From Triatoma infestans (Eukaryota > Arthropoda > Insecta > Hemiptera > Reduviidae), in contig JAAEAF010001539.1 in the NCBI GenBank assembly GCA_011037195.1, positions 62,001-126,000 of the forward strand: a stretch of DNA of 64,000 nt. Direction: 5' to 3'. Numbering within the stretch: position 1 is the stretch's first letter; every line of letters starts with the position of its first letter. The notes beneath the pieces are model-generated. The model saw only the letters and a list, made by a program, of their open reading frames with translations. It was not told where the DNA came from and did not search any database. The position numbers and the translations under genes are program-made. Below, in pieces: positions 34,101 through 49,100 of the stretch.

Positions 34101-37100
34101 TTAACTTATAACAAGAACATAACTTATTATACTATTTTGTACATTATTAATTATGTAACTATTGTATAATCTTACTTATCCTATTGCTTATGGTAAAAAT
34201 GTTTATATACAAGTAAATCTTGTGTACAATGCCCGTCAGAATTATAATGACCTAAGGATATTGTAGTCCCTTCAATTTTCCAAACCTAATACACTTACAA
34301 ATGACAAAAAAAAAGCCTGCAGACTATTACTACTTGGGTTCAGCGCACCCACTGGCTATTCCAATAACCGGCACTGCACATTTACACAAGCTCACTTTAC
34401 AGACCACTCTATTCTATGTGCAATCATTGACACACATGAACATTTCCAGAATTTAGATCTTTTAGGTTGAGGCTCATTTGACTTTATAAGTATTTCCCCA
34501 CTATACAATTAATATCTAACAATGACAATAATAGTCCAACAATAATTTTAAAGGTTCTGGAAGAGAAAATAAGAAAATAATTTTGTTCTTTTAAAAAAGG
34601 CCTTCTACTAACATTACTAGGAACCCATACAAGTAATTAATTAATGATCTTTCTTGGAAAAGGAAATATGATTTTTCTTCTGCCTAATAGCAGCAATGCT
34701 CTTGAAAAAAAGTTTAAGAAGATAAATTTTATTCTTGAATTTGAAATAGTTTAAAACAAGAAAAATTTCTCTTCTGCGTTTTTGGATAACAAAATTAGTT
34801 AAAAATTTGTTTGGAAAATAAATACAATGCTTGTTTTCGAACTAACTGTTATTTTCCTTGTCATCAATGTTTTTAAATTTACATTTTTTTTCAGCTATAA
34901 AAGGGACATATATTATGTTTGAACATTTGTCCAAGCATTATATTTGTAAGAAATTTATTTTTCACCGGAAAAGCATGATTTGGATCCTGAAAGAGAAAGT
35001 TGATTTTAGAAATTCGTGTTTATGTGATTGCAAACTACACAACTAAAATACGAAATATTGTAGAAAATTTAAACTTTGATACTTCTGACGTTTGGATACT
35101 ATCAGAAGATTCAATACGGAGGTTGTAGTAAAATCCAACAACGAATTATAATATCGTTGTTGGATACTATAATTAATTGGATAACACTTCTTTACCGCAT
35201 TTTAAACTACTAATTTCATAGTACCACATTTGTCTCAAAAAAGTATGATTTTTTGGGCAGATGTATAATGGGCTTCCGCGAAGTGCCAGTTTAATACATT
35301 ATACAGTTCAATCAATCTATGTATCAAAAGCGAAAATAATTTGCAGAAAGTTTGTGGTTTGCTCAAAACTGATTCCAGTCATTTACATAAACTTGTGTTT
35401 ATAACACAATAAATCATGGAAGTGTGACATCTTAATAGAATTTCTTCCCGCCAAAAAAAAGATTTTGGGGAATTTGTGGGAACTGATTTATAATCTTCCT
35501 TCTAATGTGCATGATGAAAGTTCAACCATGTTAACGGGGTTGGATATTTGATAATTAGAAATTAAGAAATACATTAAAAGAAAGTCGTTGAAAGTTTCAT
35601 AAAAGTTTTTGATTCCTAATTAAAGTTATTACTAAGAAGGTATTGTTTTCTACCTCCCACCCCCACCCAAATACAATTATAACACTCCACCCCACGGCAA
35701 CAAAAATTCGTAATCATTTGTAGAGAAATAAAATATTTTCTTTCGTAAAAATCCTTTATATTACAAGAAGTTTAATAAAGATATACATCACACAAAATTA
35801 TACATACATATTTTTAATTTATTACGTATTTTACACGATTTTTTTCTTAAACTTTTTTTACAGAGACCTCCCGCTTTATATAGGATGGTGTTACATTTTT
35901 ACAAAACCTCAAATTACTAAATTAAAAACTGTAATCTTTAGTAATTATTATATTATTTTTGCAGCTTATTCTTTCCGTTCAGAGATTCATCTTAATTGTC
36001 AGCTGTTGTCGTTCCGAGTACTACTTTCATTTGTTATTTCTATGCGAATCAATGGAAAAAGAAGGATTTTACGCTACAAATCCTTGCTCTTGCCATGTGA
36101 AACACAAGAGAATAATGAAAATGGTGGTGGTTCCAAGATAGGAAAGTCAGTTTCCATTGTATTCAACTGGAAAAAACCCAAACTAACAATGTAATAAAAC
36201 CTTATGGACTTATACGCTCTCGCGTGTATAACAAAATGAAATCGTGTTATTTAATTTTCAGACATAGGTTTAAGTAAAACTGCATTTACTAATTATTCCC
36301 AATATTAACACTAAACCTTTCATTAAAAATAAATAAAAATTAAAAAAAAAAATAAAAAAAAAAAACTAACCTTTCTTTTGACTCTAGCTTCTTCTTTTAT
36401 ATTGGTAGGTGGTAGTGGAGGAGTTTCCTCGGGCTGTGGTGGAGGTGGCGGAGGAGGAGGTGGCTGGGACGGTGTTGATGCAGATTGTGATGATAACTTT
36501 GACGTTGAAAGCAAATCGTAGGCGGCTGACATTTCTCTGCGTAAACCTTCATAGTCATCTGTTGGATCTAATGGAGGATCTAGCGAAGAAGATGGTGGCG
36601 GAGTTTTAGGACCGTTCACCTAATCATCAGATAGAAAGTTTAATTATATTATAAGCAGCTAATAGTTGCAGAGGTAATAGCCACGATATATCAATATACA
36701 TACTGGTTCGTGTTCTTTGCTAGAAGAAATCTCCATCTTGTGGTTCATGTCCACAGTTGCAGAAATGCCTGTTCCACTGCATTCTGTAGGCGATGTTAAC
36801 GAATTTTCCTCGTCGTCAAACAACTATATACAGGGAAATATTAATTTCTCTATGATTACAGAAAACCAATTAGGGATTATATTTAACAATAATATTAATT
36901 TATATAATTTATACAATTTAAATAATAATTAATAATTGCTACACCCGCTCACCTTGGATTTAATAAATCGAAATATTATCTCGTAAATAATATTAGCTAT
37001 AAATTCTGTATAAAAAGGGTGTCAATAATGCTATTATTACTAGCTATAAAAAGTGATTAAACAACTGAAATTTTTATTTATAAAATATATATTTCTCACC

Positions 37101-40100
37101 ACTTTCCTCAAAGTCCTTTATGAGTAAAACTCCGAACTTTTAACACTAGGGTGGAAAAACACGACGACCTTTAGAAAACAATAATTAATTGAAAATACAA
37201 ACCTGAGTGGCACTATCTGCTTGTGGAGTAGCTGGGGGGGTAAAAGAGTGCTCCGATGATACACTTTCTCTTGCAAATCTGCGCTTCTTCAGAGGAGCGG
37301 CCATCTCTGTAGGGGAAACCGCCTCTGCTGAAAATTAAACGATAAAATTGAGTAACTTATTACAATAAGTAATAACAGAGGGCAAACAAAAACATTGGAT
37401 ACAAATAATCACATAATCGTCTTTTATTTTATCTTACCACATCGAAGTCGTTGTATATAGAATAAAAAATAAGGTATTATCAAGTAAGGTATATATGACG
37501 GAGGGTTTGTTTACAATTGTGAGGAGATTGTGTGTATGTATTTTTGTTATTCATTCATGGTGCATACTGCTTTCTTGAATTGATGAAAGGGAATTTGATT
37601 TGTAGAATGTGTGTGTTAGTTCAGAAATGTATTTTCGCAAGAGAAGACAGTCTACTTTAAATTAATTTTTAATTTTTAAAATAAGGAAGATGGTATATGA
37701 CGGGGGGTTTGTTTACAATTGTGAGGAGATTGTGTGTGGGTGTTTTTGTTATTTTATCATGGCATTCATGGTGTATACTGCTTTCTTGAATGGATGAAAG
37801 GGAATTTGGTTTTTAGAATGTGTGTGTGTTAGTTAGTTCGGAAATGTATTTTCGCAAGAGAAGACAGTCTACTTTAAATTAATTTTTAACCTTTTTAAAA
37901 TAAGGAAGATGGTAAAAGCACTACTGGTTATTATTTATATTAGTTCAATGTAGAGGAATAAAATTCTTCTAGTTACAAAGATAGTTTTAAAGAAAGAAAG
38001 TTTTAGGAAACAGAACGTTTTTTAGCTGTAAAAAACGGTAAGCCATAAAATGGTGACTGGAATCTTAGCAGACATTTGCTACCACATCTTGCTTACTACT
38101 CTTGATCGAAATGTCGGCTGCAACCGTCATTTTTTTTGTATTTAAGAATAAAAATCGTAACCTAGCAGTATTTTTAGATCTGTTCTTTTCATCTAATATT
38201 TTTTTATGTATATGAGGCTGCTCTCGAAAAAATTGTGGTTATTAGGTAAATGAAAGTACCTTGTTTTGGAGAATCTGAATCTTCAGATATTGCTTGTCTA
38301 AGCCATCTTTTCTTGGCACAATCTGGTGCTAATGCCTGTACAGTTGCACTTGATCTAGGAGGTGAACTAGAACCGCAAACAGTCGTCTGTGCATTTGATT
38401 GTGAAGCATCTGTCCCAAACCAACTGGTCATATAGTTCTAAAGAAAAAAGTTTAATGCATTAAAAACGGTTATATTAAATAACAATTGTAACAATGTTAT
38501 ATCATTTTGAAAAAACCCTAAAGGATTTTTACCTTTTTAGTTCTTGGAAACTTGAACCCTGGTGCAAGTGGCCCTCCAACTGTTGTTGCTGGGACCAACA
38601 AGCAACTACTGCTGACATTTGGCGATTGTGTCATATCAGAGGTTGATGCAATTTGATTCACACATTCCAGCTGAAATAAAAATTAAATGCCAATTTCAAT
38701 TGAATATTTCATTTATAACATAATATAATTTTATTATAAGAAAAATTAAGACTAAGAAAGATTTGGGCCCCTGAAGTATTATTTACCTTATTTGGTGTAT
38801 CAACCTGTAGAGGCTGAGAGGGGGGTAACTTAACACTGTGCTCCTGCAATACCTCCTCGTCCATAGTTGGACTTGTACCATTAGCAGCCGTCCCATGATC
38901 CGGAAGATGGGATACTGTCGAAGCCGGAACAGTTGGCTCTTCCATCATTTGTTCATCTCTTTCCGATCTTTCATCGCTAGGTGGAGCTGGCGACTGCAAT
39001 TGGATTGGTGTTCGTTCAACTTTAAGACCAGCATTTCGCCTAGTAGTCCTTCTAAGACTTTGCGCCGGCGGCGTAGGCGATGAAGTGCTACCTACTGCGG
39101 ATCCTCCACCCTCAACAGCTCCTGCTGAGGAAGAGTTGCTAATCATTTCCTCATCCTCTTCCTCATCTTCATCATCATCATCATCGTTTCTGTTAATGGC
39201 TGGACTACGTTTTGAATTAGCCCCACTCGTTACAGTTGCTCTTCTTGTTGTAGGACGTCGAGAAGTGACAACTTGTACATGCTTGCCGCGACGTGTTCTC
39301 ATTGAAGACTTAGAAGAACGCGTCTCACGCACTGAACGTGTTGCTCTGGAATTACGTAATCTTATCATACTCCCACTACTAATTATAAGGATAGTATAGT
39401 TAAAGAAAAAAATATACTAAATATATCTCACTTCTTTTTACTGGACGCTGCACGCTCATATCTCTCCCTATGAGGGGAGATAGATATTGAAGACTTCCTA
39501 GCCCGGCTTCCAACAGAACTGCCACCGCTACCGCTTCCACTGCCACTTCCGCCTGAACTGTTTCCACTTACTGTTTGCTGTTTACGAGCTTCGTCCTTTT
39601 CTAAACGCTCTATAGCTTTCATGATTGCTTCCATTTTACGTTCTTCACGAGTCTAAATAAATAAATAACAAAATCGAAAGCTAGTAAATGAGTCACAGTG
39701 AGAGAGGTTATACAGTCAAATCCATTGTGTTCTAATCTAATGATCTACAGGCAATCCTCAGGTGTCAAAACTTTACCAATTATCGTCTATTAAGTTACAA
39801 TGTACAAGCATGAAGAATTGTGTGTGGTGGTGAACTAGAGATTGCCTGTGGGTACTCTAAACCCAACAGCTGCAATCAACTACCGTTGCAGGCCCACTGT
39901 GAGAATGGGAACCATTTTGAAATTGGAAGTATTAGTAAAAGACAGAATCAAATTTTTAATAGTCTAGAATTAAAGAACTCAGATACATGAAAATGAGATT
40001 TTGAGACTAATTACAGTGATCTAATTGGCATTGTTTTAAAAATTATGAATATGGTATCATTGAATTAAATTACTTGATATAAAAAAAAAAATCTATTTCT

Positions 40101-43100
40101 GCGGAATTTTTATTAATTATTAATGTGTTTCTTAACCACCTCCGTCCATGATATCTGATCGCAGTCGGACTTTGAGGGCTATTCGAAAAAAAGCCAATAG
40201 TTTATTTTTTAAATTGAAAATTTACAACGAATGCATATATATTTTTAAATTCAAGGGAAATCGCAGATTTTTGGAACCAATACAAAAAAATACTTAGGAG
40301 TAAGAGAAAGTAAAAAAATCAAAAAAATTATTTCAATTTCGTGTGAAATAACTTATCGCAGAGATCATTCATTTTAAAAATATTGAATGATTAATTAATT
40401 ATATTATAATAATGTAAAATGTTACTATCCTTCAAATTTTGGAAAATTTGCAAGTAAATCAAGAATAAATAGAATGATAATTGTATTTTGTTTTACGAGG
40501 ACAGAGTTTAGGGCACAATAAAAAATTGTTCACTAAAAATTAATTAAAACAGCAGTAGACAATTAATTATATTTACATAAATGTAACCTAACTTCATTAA
40601 AGATAGCCATAACTTAAGCTGCATCCGTAAAATGGAGTTAGTTTATTTCATATCTGGCACAATAAAATCAAATTTGACATGAAAAATGTCAAATTGAGGA
40701 ACATATGCCAAGAATTGTATAATTAATGTTTCAAGAGACATTGATTAATTCAAGGTTAGGTATTAAAAAAAAGTTCTGCAATATTTAAAATAAAATGAAC
40801 AGGTACTCTGACAATAAGTGGCTGAATTATAATAATACAAACATCACCAAATTACTGTGCAATAATGAATCTTAAATAGTTGGCAATCGAATGTATTGTA
40901 TTGAATTATCAAAGGCAGTGCTAACCTTAGATTTTCTCTTCTTAGAGCCTCTACAGTTCACTGTCAGTGATAAGGATTGTTGTCGTAATGAGTGAACAAT
41001 GCCCGAAGGCTGGCAGTGCACTGAGAAGGCTCCGGGCACCAATTTCTACAATGTTGACATTATATTAAGATTAATATAATAATAGTAACAATAATAATAA
41101 CAAAATTTAATCATATGTTTAAATATGCTTTCAAATAGATACGTAACTTACGATGGTAAAAGTAACGAGTATCATTTACGCAACTACAGAATACAGACAT
41201 TTTCTAGCAATTGAAAAAAAAAATATTAGAAACGGTCTTTACATAATAATACACAAACCATTTTGCCAGCTGTTTCTTGTTTAACGCCTTGCAGATTATT
41301 AGGTGAGACGGATCTCATCTGCGATGGAGCAGAACTGCCAGAATTAGCAGCTGCAGCTGCAGTTGCTCGCTTTCGTTCTTCCTGTCTAGTTGCTGGCGTG
41401 GTGGCCCTTCTGGTGCTCACTGTTTGACCACGAACCTTGCTGTTGCTATTCACAACGGAGGATGTGATCGAAGTGGCGGTAGTGGAAGTAGTGGAAGTAG
41501 CAACACCGGCATTACCCGGTGAAGTAGTAATGTTCGCGCTACTGCTAGATACGGTAGAGCTGGTAATGACATTTGGAGAAGTATCCGGCGATGATGGTAT
41601 AGGTGATATTTTTGCCACCTTTTACAAACAAATGCATTGTAATCATACCTTTATAAATAACCTACTGCCATATATATTCAAACAATACTAAACGTTTTAG
41701 ATAGGCAAGTTAGTTAGGAATAGAACAATTTACTTTGTTATATTTTTTGTGATAAAAGTAGAAAAAAAAAAAACAAGTATATTAATCTCTAATTAATCAA
41801 GTATACAAAATAATGTTAGATAAGCAGATGCAAGATAACTGAAGAAGCATTATAGATTCGCCATATCACCGAGATTGTAATATATGCCACTTAGTTAACC
41901 AGCAAGTAGTAAATAATTCTACTCTAAGAAGGGTTATTAAATATGTTCATTAATAATGTCAATTATTTATATTTACAAAATCAAAGCTAACTCTTTTTTT
42001 AAAGAAGACAGTGTGTATTTTATAGTTATTCAAACTATTCTAACAAAACTATGTTTAAATTATTCGAACAGCATTTATGAATGGCAATGCTTGTGGGTGC
42101 GTAATCTTCAAGCTTGCATCCTAAGAATTCCTGGGACTGGTAAAAAGGTTTCAATAGCCTGGGTACAGATACACTTGTAAAGTACTGAAGTCTTGACGAT
42201 ATCATTTTACTGACGAACGACAGAAAAAAACTGTTCCAAAAATTCCCCTCCCGAGTAGTGATAAATGCAGAATTAAGAGCATATATACATTATTTTATGT
42301 AACCATTGGTTACAATAAAATAATGTATTTTCTTTTTTCATCTTCTTCAACTTTTTGTTTTAATTAATTTTTTTTAAAATTCAAATTATCTGAATTGGAG
42401 ATGTTATGTAAAGAACAAGTAGAAAAAGTAGCCCAAAATGATCCCGTCTCATATTACTGTAGCTATCACCCTGTCATCTATGCTTAACGGTATTTACTTT
42501 AAGCTAGGGGTTTTAGTAGTTGAATATAAAAAAAAAAGGAGTAAAAGGTGAACTTATAACACAGTTGTTAGAAAATATGGGCGAAAAAGTGTTTCCATTT
42601 CATTCAATTCAAAAATAAGTACAGTGAAATTATTTTAATAATGTGATATATTCAACAGGAATGACAATTCAGTATACTTTTATGAAAAAAATTTGTTTAA
42701 AAAGAGAGAATGTAATGCCATGATTTACAGCTACCAGACTTAGAAGGACAATTTGGCCAATATATACGAAGCTGTTATCCATCTTGCGAGAAATTACGCG
42801 TCTTTTGTTTACAATGTTTGACCAAATCCATTCTTCGATGATTTGGGTATAAAGATCTAGGGAACGCACCCAGCACCGTCCTCTAGAAGTGTTTGTTCGC
42901 CTCCAACAAAATGAGTTTAAAGGAAAGTTTTCTCCGTCAAATCCTGTTGAGATGGGTTAGATAAACACCTTCATCCAGATGTTTCAAGTTTTCGAGGTTC
43001 ATATTAACTCCAAAACTTTAATATCAACCCAAGTGGTAGAAAAAACTAACATGTACTTAAATAATTACGACGATTTAAGGTAAGGATTGTCCATGAGAAC

Positions 43101-46100
43101 AGTTAAGCGATATATATACGCGATAGCTGCCATAAGGTTGTGAAGCTTAGATGGCGTTAAAAAAGCAACAAATCAACAATGGGGGTCACATAAACTTTAG
43201 TGGTGAATCCTATCTTCATCTCTAACAAAATGATGGGCGAATGACAGTAAGCAGGACGAGGCAAGAGACACACTTTTATTTTGAGAGATCAAAGTGGCGT
43301 TGTCTCAGATATCATGATAAGGGAGGCTATAGGTATTGCGTTTAGGCCACTTCAAATCTTTACAGTCGGCAATTAGCCATTCCACAAAACCTTAAAACTG
43401 TTTTGTTTGACAAACGACTATCTGGTGCCACTTTCCAGCAGGACAATGCAAGTTCTTATAATGCAAGAATTTCTCAATCCTTTCTACTAGTTGGAATAAC
43501 TTCTACTAGTTAGACTATGTTTGGAATAAGATGGGTCATTGCTTAGGATGTTTCCATCAAGTGGCAAACAATTTACAGGAAATGTGTTGTCACCTAAATT
43601 TTGTCAGAGATAAGATGCAAGAGGACATCGATTACTTCGTTCCAAGCATATCCTGTTGAGTTAGAGATGTATTGCAACCATGGCAACATTAATGAATGTT
43701 GCTTTTTTTTATTGAAATTTTTCGCTGCTTAGGTTAAAATATATATGAATCTGAGCAAATTGTGAAAATTTTAACTTTGCTTCTTGTGAGAATGCCACTT
43801 TTGGTCCGCAGTTAGTTATCATTATTTTTTTAAATTATATAATTCAATTTCAATAAAATAATCTATACTCAATAAAAGGAACTTCTATGCCGTTGTAAAA
43901 TAAATAAATAGAAACTGAAACGAAAACCTGATAGGCAAGGATGGGCAAAATGAAGGGGTGAATGAGCCACTAAACAACGCCAAGAAATTTTAATGCCGAA
44001 GATGAGCTTATAAAGCCGTTTCGAGGGAAAGCACAACTTGGCCGTCAATCAATTCATAACACTTGAAAACAAACCTTCCACATTTAGTAAATAAAAGTCA
44101 AGAGAACTTTCACTAAAGTTTGTAAAAAATCGTACCTAATCTCTAAAGTACAAACATAATTCGCTATTTATTATTGCTTCATTTCCAAAGAACTTGTCCT
44201 CTCATTTAAATAAAATGAGATTATTTTCTACTATCTAGAGGATCAATACTACCGCGGGAAAAAAATCATTGAATGTAAATGTCACTCATATAATACAATA
44301 ATAAAGCAATGAAATCAAAAATATTGACTTTGCTAAAGTTATACAACCATTTCTGTCTCAAAAGGAGAGTCATTTTGGGCTACCCTCGATTAATAGTGAG
44401 TTAATCGAATCATATATCAGCTTGTTTGGATGAATATACTTATGATAAATTATAGGGATCACTCTCAGAAGAATTAGATGCATGACTGAAAGTTACATAA
44501 AAATTAAAATATAAAATTGCAACAAACTTTGGCAATTCCTCCTCTATTCAGGAAAATATGTGAGTACAGAACATAAAAGTATTTCTTGTATAAAAAAAAG
44601 TCAATTGAAATTTCTAAATCAATAATAACATCTTTCTAACAAACCATTACCATCGTCAGCGTCATACAAAAATAGCTAAGCCCTCAAAGTTTTTGAGACA
44701 TCTTACAACAGATTTTAAATATTTTTAATATGCTAAAACTACGCAATCTAAACGAATGTAAAAAAATTTGGGAACTTGTTGTGGAAGGCATTTCAAATAA
44801 AAAATGTTATATGACCCTAGGTCTTATTTCGATCAATTACAGAACTACAACAAAAAAAGAAACGAGGATTTAGATCGGGTGATCTTGGAGGCCAAGAGAT
44901 AGGACCTCCACGACCTGTCAGCGTAATGCCTATTTAACCACTCAGTTACTTGCCTTCCATAGTGTGCTGGGCCATCATCGTGTTGGTACCGATTAGTTGT
45001 CGCAGCTAGATTGGTGTCTTCAAACATATCATAAAGTCTTGATTTAGAAAAATCACATTTCCTTCAGAATGTAATCTACTATGTGTATGTCTTCTATTCC
45101 AAGCAACTGAGTATTCAAGATTCCAGCCCAGGTGTTAACACTAAGAGGATGTTGCAAGGGATTGGATTGGAGGGATGTGGATTTTATAGAGACATAAATG
45201 ATAGTTAGGGCAGTTATTGATACCATTTTCGTAAATTGAGCCTCGTCAGTCCACAGAACACTAGACAAAAAATCTGGATCTATGGCAACCTTATGTAGCA
45301 CCCAGGTACAAAACTCCATACGTGGGCCATAATCTTTTGGGTTAGAGCCTGAACCTGATGGACATGAAAGGGGTGCACTTCTTCTCGATGTAGTTGAGAT
45401 ACGCCATATGAAGTTGAATGAAAGGCGCAATTGCCTTGCAATGTGTCAACTACTTATTGTGGGATTGTCCAAAACTTCGATTACATTTTCTTCATTGCGA
45501 ATACTACCTCCCAGATGACTCCACCATTATTACATACAGCAGTTGTTCCTGTCTTTTTAAGTCTCTGGAATGTACCGTCGAATACCCGATGGGAAGGTTG
45601 AAGTCTAATCGGAAATCTCCATTGGTATTTTTTTTGATGTATGATGAGCATTACTATCGCAGAAATCATAAAGAAACCAATATGCAGCATATTCAGCTGG
45701 ACTGAAGCACTCAATCTTCCTCTAAATTCTCGACTAACACTAAATTATTGTTTGCAGATGACTGTATGTGTTTTGTTTTCAACAGTGGTTTTTAAATAAC
45801 AACTGCTTGTTTTGTTTTTCATTGGTAAAATTTTGAACGTTGTAATTCTGTAATTGATCAAACAGGACCTATGTTCATATAACATTTTTTACTTAAAATG
45901 ACTTCCTCAACAAGTTCCTACAGTTTTTTCTATTCGTTTATCACCCTGTGTATTGCAAGTTCTTATCTAAGTAAATGAATTTTAAAATTAGGAAATTTAG
46001 ACTAATGAGGTCAATTTCAGCTGTTGCTTTGTCAAATTCTAGCTCCATCTTGTTTCAGAACTAACCAATGTTGCATACAGTCTAATTGCCTATTCAGATT

Positions 46101-49100
46101 CGAGTTTATTCTTAAAAATAATGAAATTACCTAATGAATTTATTAAAAAAAAAAAAAGCCATTTAAAATATTTGACTATTAAGAATTTGTATTTAAAAAC
46201 GTTTAAAATTAATTTTCTAAAAAAAACAAATGGACAGAAATGGTTTAGAATAAAAATAAATAATAAATACATTAGAAGAAAAAAAAAAATCTGCCTTTTT
46301 GACTGGTAATTTGATTTTCCGCAGGGGCATAAGATACCTAGGTTACGATTGTTTGTAATACAATATCTCCGATTGCATCTCAGGGCAATTACTTTTTAAA
46401 AGATAATACTATTTCTATCAACATAAATTTGATATCTTCAAAGCTCTTATCGTTCTTGATGATGGAGCAAAAAATGATTATAAAACAAAATTCGAGATTA
46501 GGCCATTTTCTCTTTCGATAGTGAAGGCTTTTGATATAATCTAATCGGACGATGAGAGAAGAGTCAGACATGTGTTCAATACCAACGTTCCTAAAATTAA
46601 GTTAATAATAACGCTACTGATACGCTTAAGAGCCACTTAATCTACTTATTTTCAACTAAAAAAATTTTTTAGTCAACAATTTCTTATATATGTTAATTGT
46701 ATAGTAACAAAAAAGCTTTAACAATTCCTCCAGAAAAATAAAAAGATATATTCATTAAAACAGACTGTTGTTTAACATAATTTTCTTTATTGCGATTGCA
46801 TTATGAAAACAAGTTCACTGTAAACAAATGCAACTTTGCTTCAGTTTAAAAAGAATAACTAATTACGCTTTATTTAGGAAAAAATCATTTAAAATTTGCT
46901 TACCCTTAAAATAATAAACTCCATTACACCGACTTTATAAGAAAACAAAAAAAAGCTGTTTTAAATTAAATTAAAATCTTATGGTTAATCGTTCATATGT
47001 TAAAAATAAACTCTCCTGTGTGATCGAAATAATTTATTTTTAAATCAGTCGATGAACAATAAATTTAGAAAAAAGAAGAAAATTTCAAAATAAAAATACA
47101 ATTGTACAAAACTGTATCATTTATTTTTTAATTTCAATATTATTGAATAAAATGATTTCATTTTATAAAAACTTTAATTTAAAAATAATTTCTAGATTTT
47201 TTAAAAAACAATAGAACAATCAAAGAAGCCTTAACAAAAAAAAATTATCAATTGAACTACCAACTGAACAGTGCAACGGGCGCATAAATAGCTCTTTATA
47301 AAACATAGTAAGTCAGTCTGTTCTGAAATTTCTTAGTCAAACTATATAAATGTATCTGGTATTTTATCCGTCATAGCATGTATATTCATTTTGTTCCTGA
47401 CCGGTTTCGGATTTTTATCAATCGTCAGAGCAAATTCACCAGTACGTGAAGTGAGTTCACTTCAACATGATGTTTCTGTTACACTCACACTTGGAACCGA
47501 CAACGCAGAAACATTGGGTTGAAGTGAACACTCTAACGAACTTGGTGAATTTGTTCTGACGATGGATGGAAATCCGAAGCCGGTCGGGAACAAAAGGAAT
47601 ATGCTAGGACGGATAAAATACCAGATAGTTAGTTAATATTTATTATCACTTTTTCTAAACGATTACTGCTCTTTCTTTTAGATTTTTCCGTCTCCTGATC
47701 CCATTATGTGAGAAAAGTTGCTTGGGACGAACACACCCACACGACACTGTCTTATATATAGTAATTCTCATAATTATTACTTCTTTTTTTTAAAAAATTG
47801 CGGATTTATCGCAATATATTTAGTTGTCCTCAATGTTATCAGTGACAGAGACCCATTGAAAAGGACTTAAAGAAAGCTTGATATGACGCTTCTCCAAAAA
47901 CTACATAAAACTAATTTTTCTCAGAAAAATTTTAAAAGTGATAAGGCTTCTACGTATTTACTGAAGAAGATGAAGAAAAAAAATTAAATTGCACTTCCGG
48001 TATTTTAATGATTCTAAACGGAATATTAATAAGTTACTACCTGCGATTTTTAGCTTCTGAGTTTTCAATATATACAATAAAAACCATTTGCTCAAAAGAT
48101 ATTATTTTTATGTATACTATTTTAAACATGTAAAGTTAAAAAAATGAATCTATATATCCCGAATAAATCCGGTTATACCATAGAATCACTATATTTGAGT
48201 ATATATTAAGATTTAATGTAACTTTCATCTTTAAAACTTTCCATTCTTATTACTTAAACAGTATCCATCCGACAAATAAGTATCTTTACCGTTAGGTGTC
48301 CAACATCTGCTAATCAGCGGGACCCAACTAAAGCTATATTCTGTTGAAGCTTAATTTTGTTTTTATAACTAAAAATATTATTTAGATGCAGCAGTTGCCA
48401 GTGCCCAGAGGAAGATTGGGCGTGGGTATGTGGCGTCACCATCGCCCACTCTTCGGGGTGCAATCAGCCTCTGGCTCTCCAGGTTGGGGAATTCCTCACC
48501 CCGACCAATCCTATCCTGATCCTTTCCCCTTGCAGGGTTGCCAGTAAGTATCCTGGGTTACTGAACCCCTGTACTTAGGCAATGGACAGGAATCAGTAGA
48601 TGTAATCTGAAGATTCATTCTGCCTGCGATCAGTCACGCTAGCTCGTTAGAGTTGGAAAACTGAACTACGGGTGCAAGCACCAGTTTCCAAGCCAATTGC
48701 TTGCAACTGAGGTTGGCTTCGTGTTGTGTTTTAACAACTCTAATGACCGAGGTCATGAGTTGAGCGGGAGGAGACTCGCGATATAAATTAAACCCCGGTG
48801 CCAGCTCGTAGCTGGAAGCGCATTTGCTGTGTACGCGCGGTTTACTAGAGCTTGCTAGGGGCTGCCTTCTCCAGCTTCTGGGTATGGAATGTGACCACTT
48901 TGCGCGCTGGTTGAGCGTATGTCAACCTGCCCTTAAATGGGTCAAGCGGAGGAGTGCCAGGGTTCGGCACTTTTGCCATGGGGAGGTATTGCACTAACAG
49001 TCTCACCATGGTGGTGACATGCTTCTCTTGTTAAACGACACCGGTGGGGGACTGGTAAACCCCAAGAGGGTAGGTACAGTCCTTAAACTACCCCCTCCAG

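Noticed and set aside
38838..39399. Plus-strand frames with serine run ([11 protein letters not shown])
   Set aside because: Antisense of the acidic and basic low-complexity exon 15 of the PHD-SET gene.
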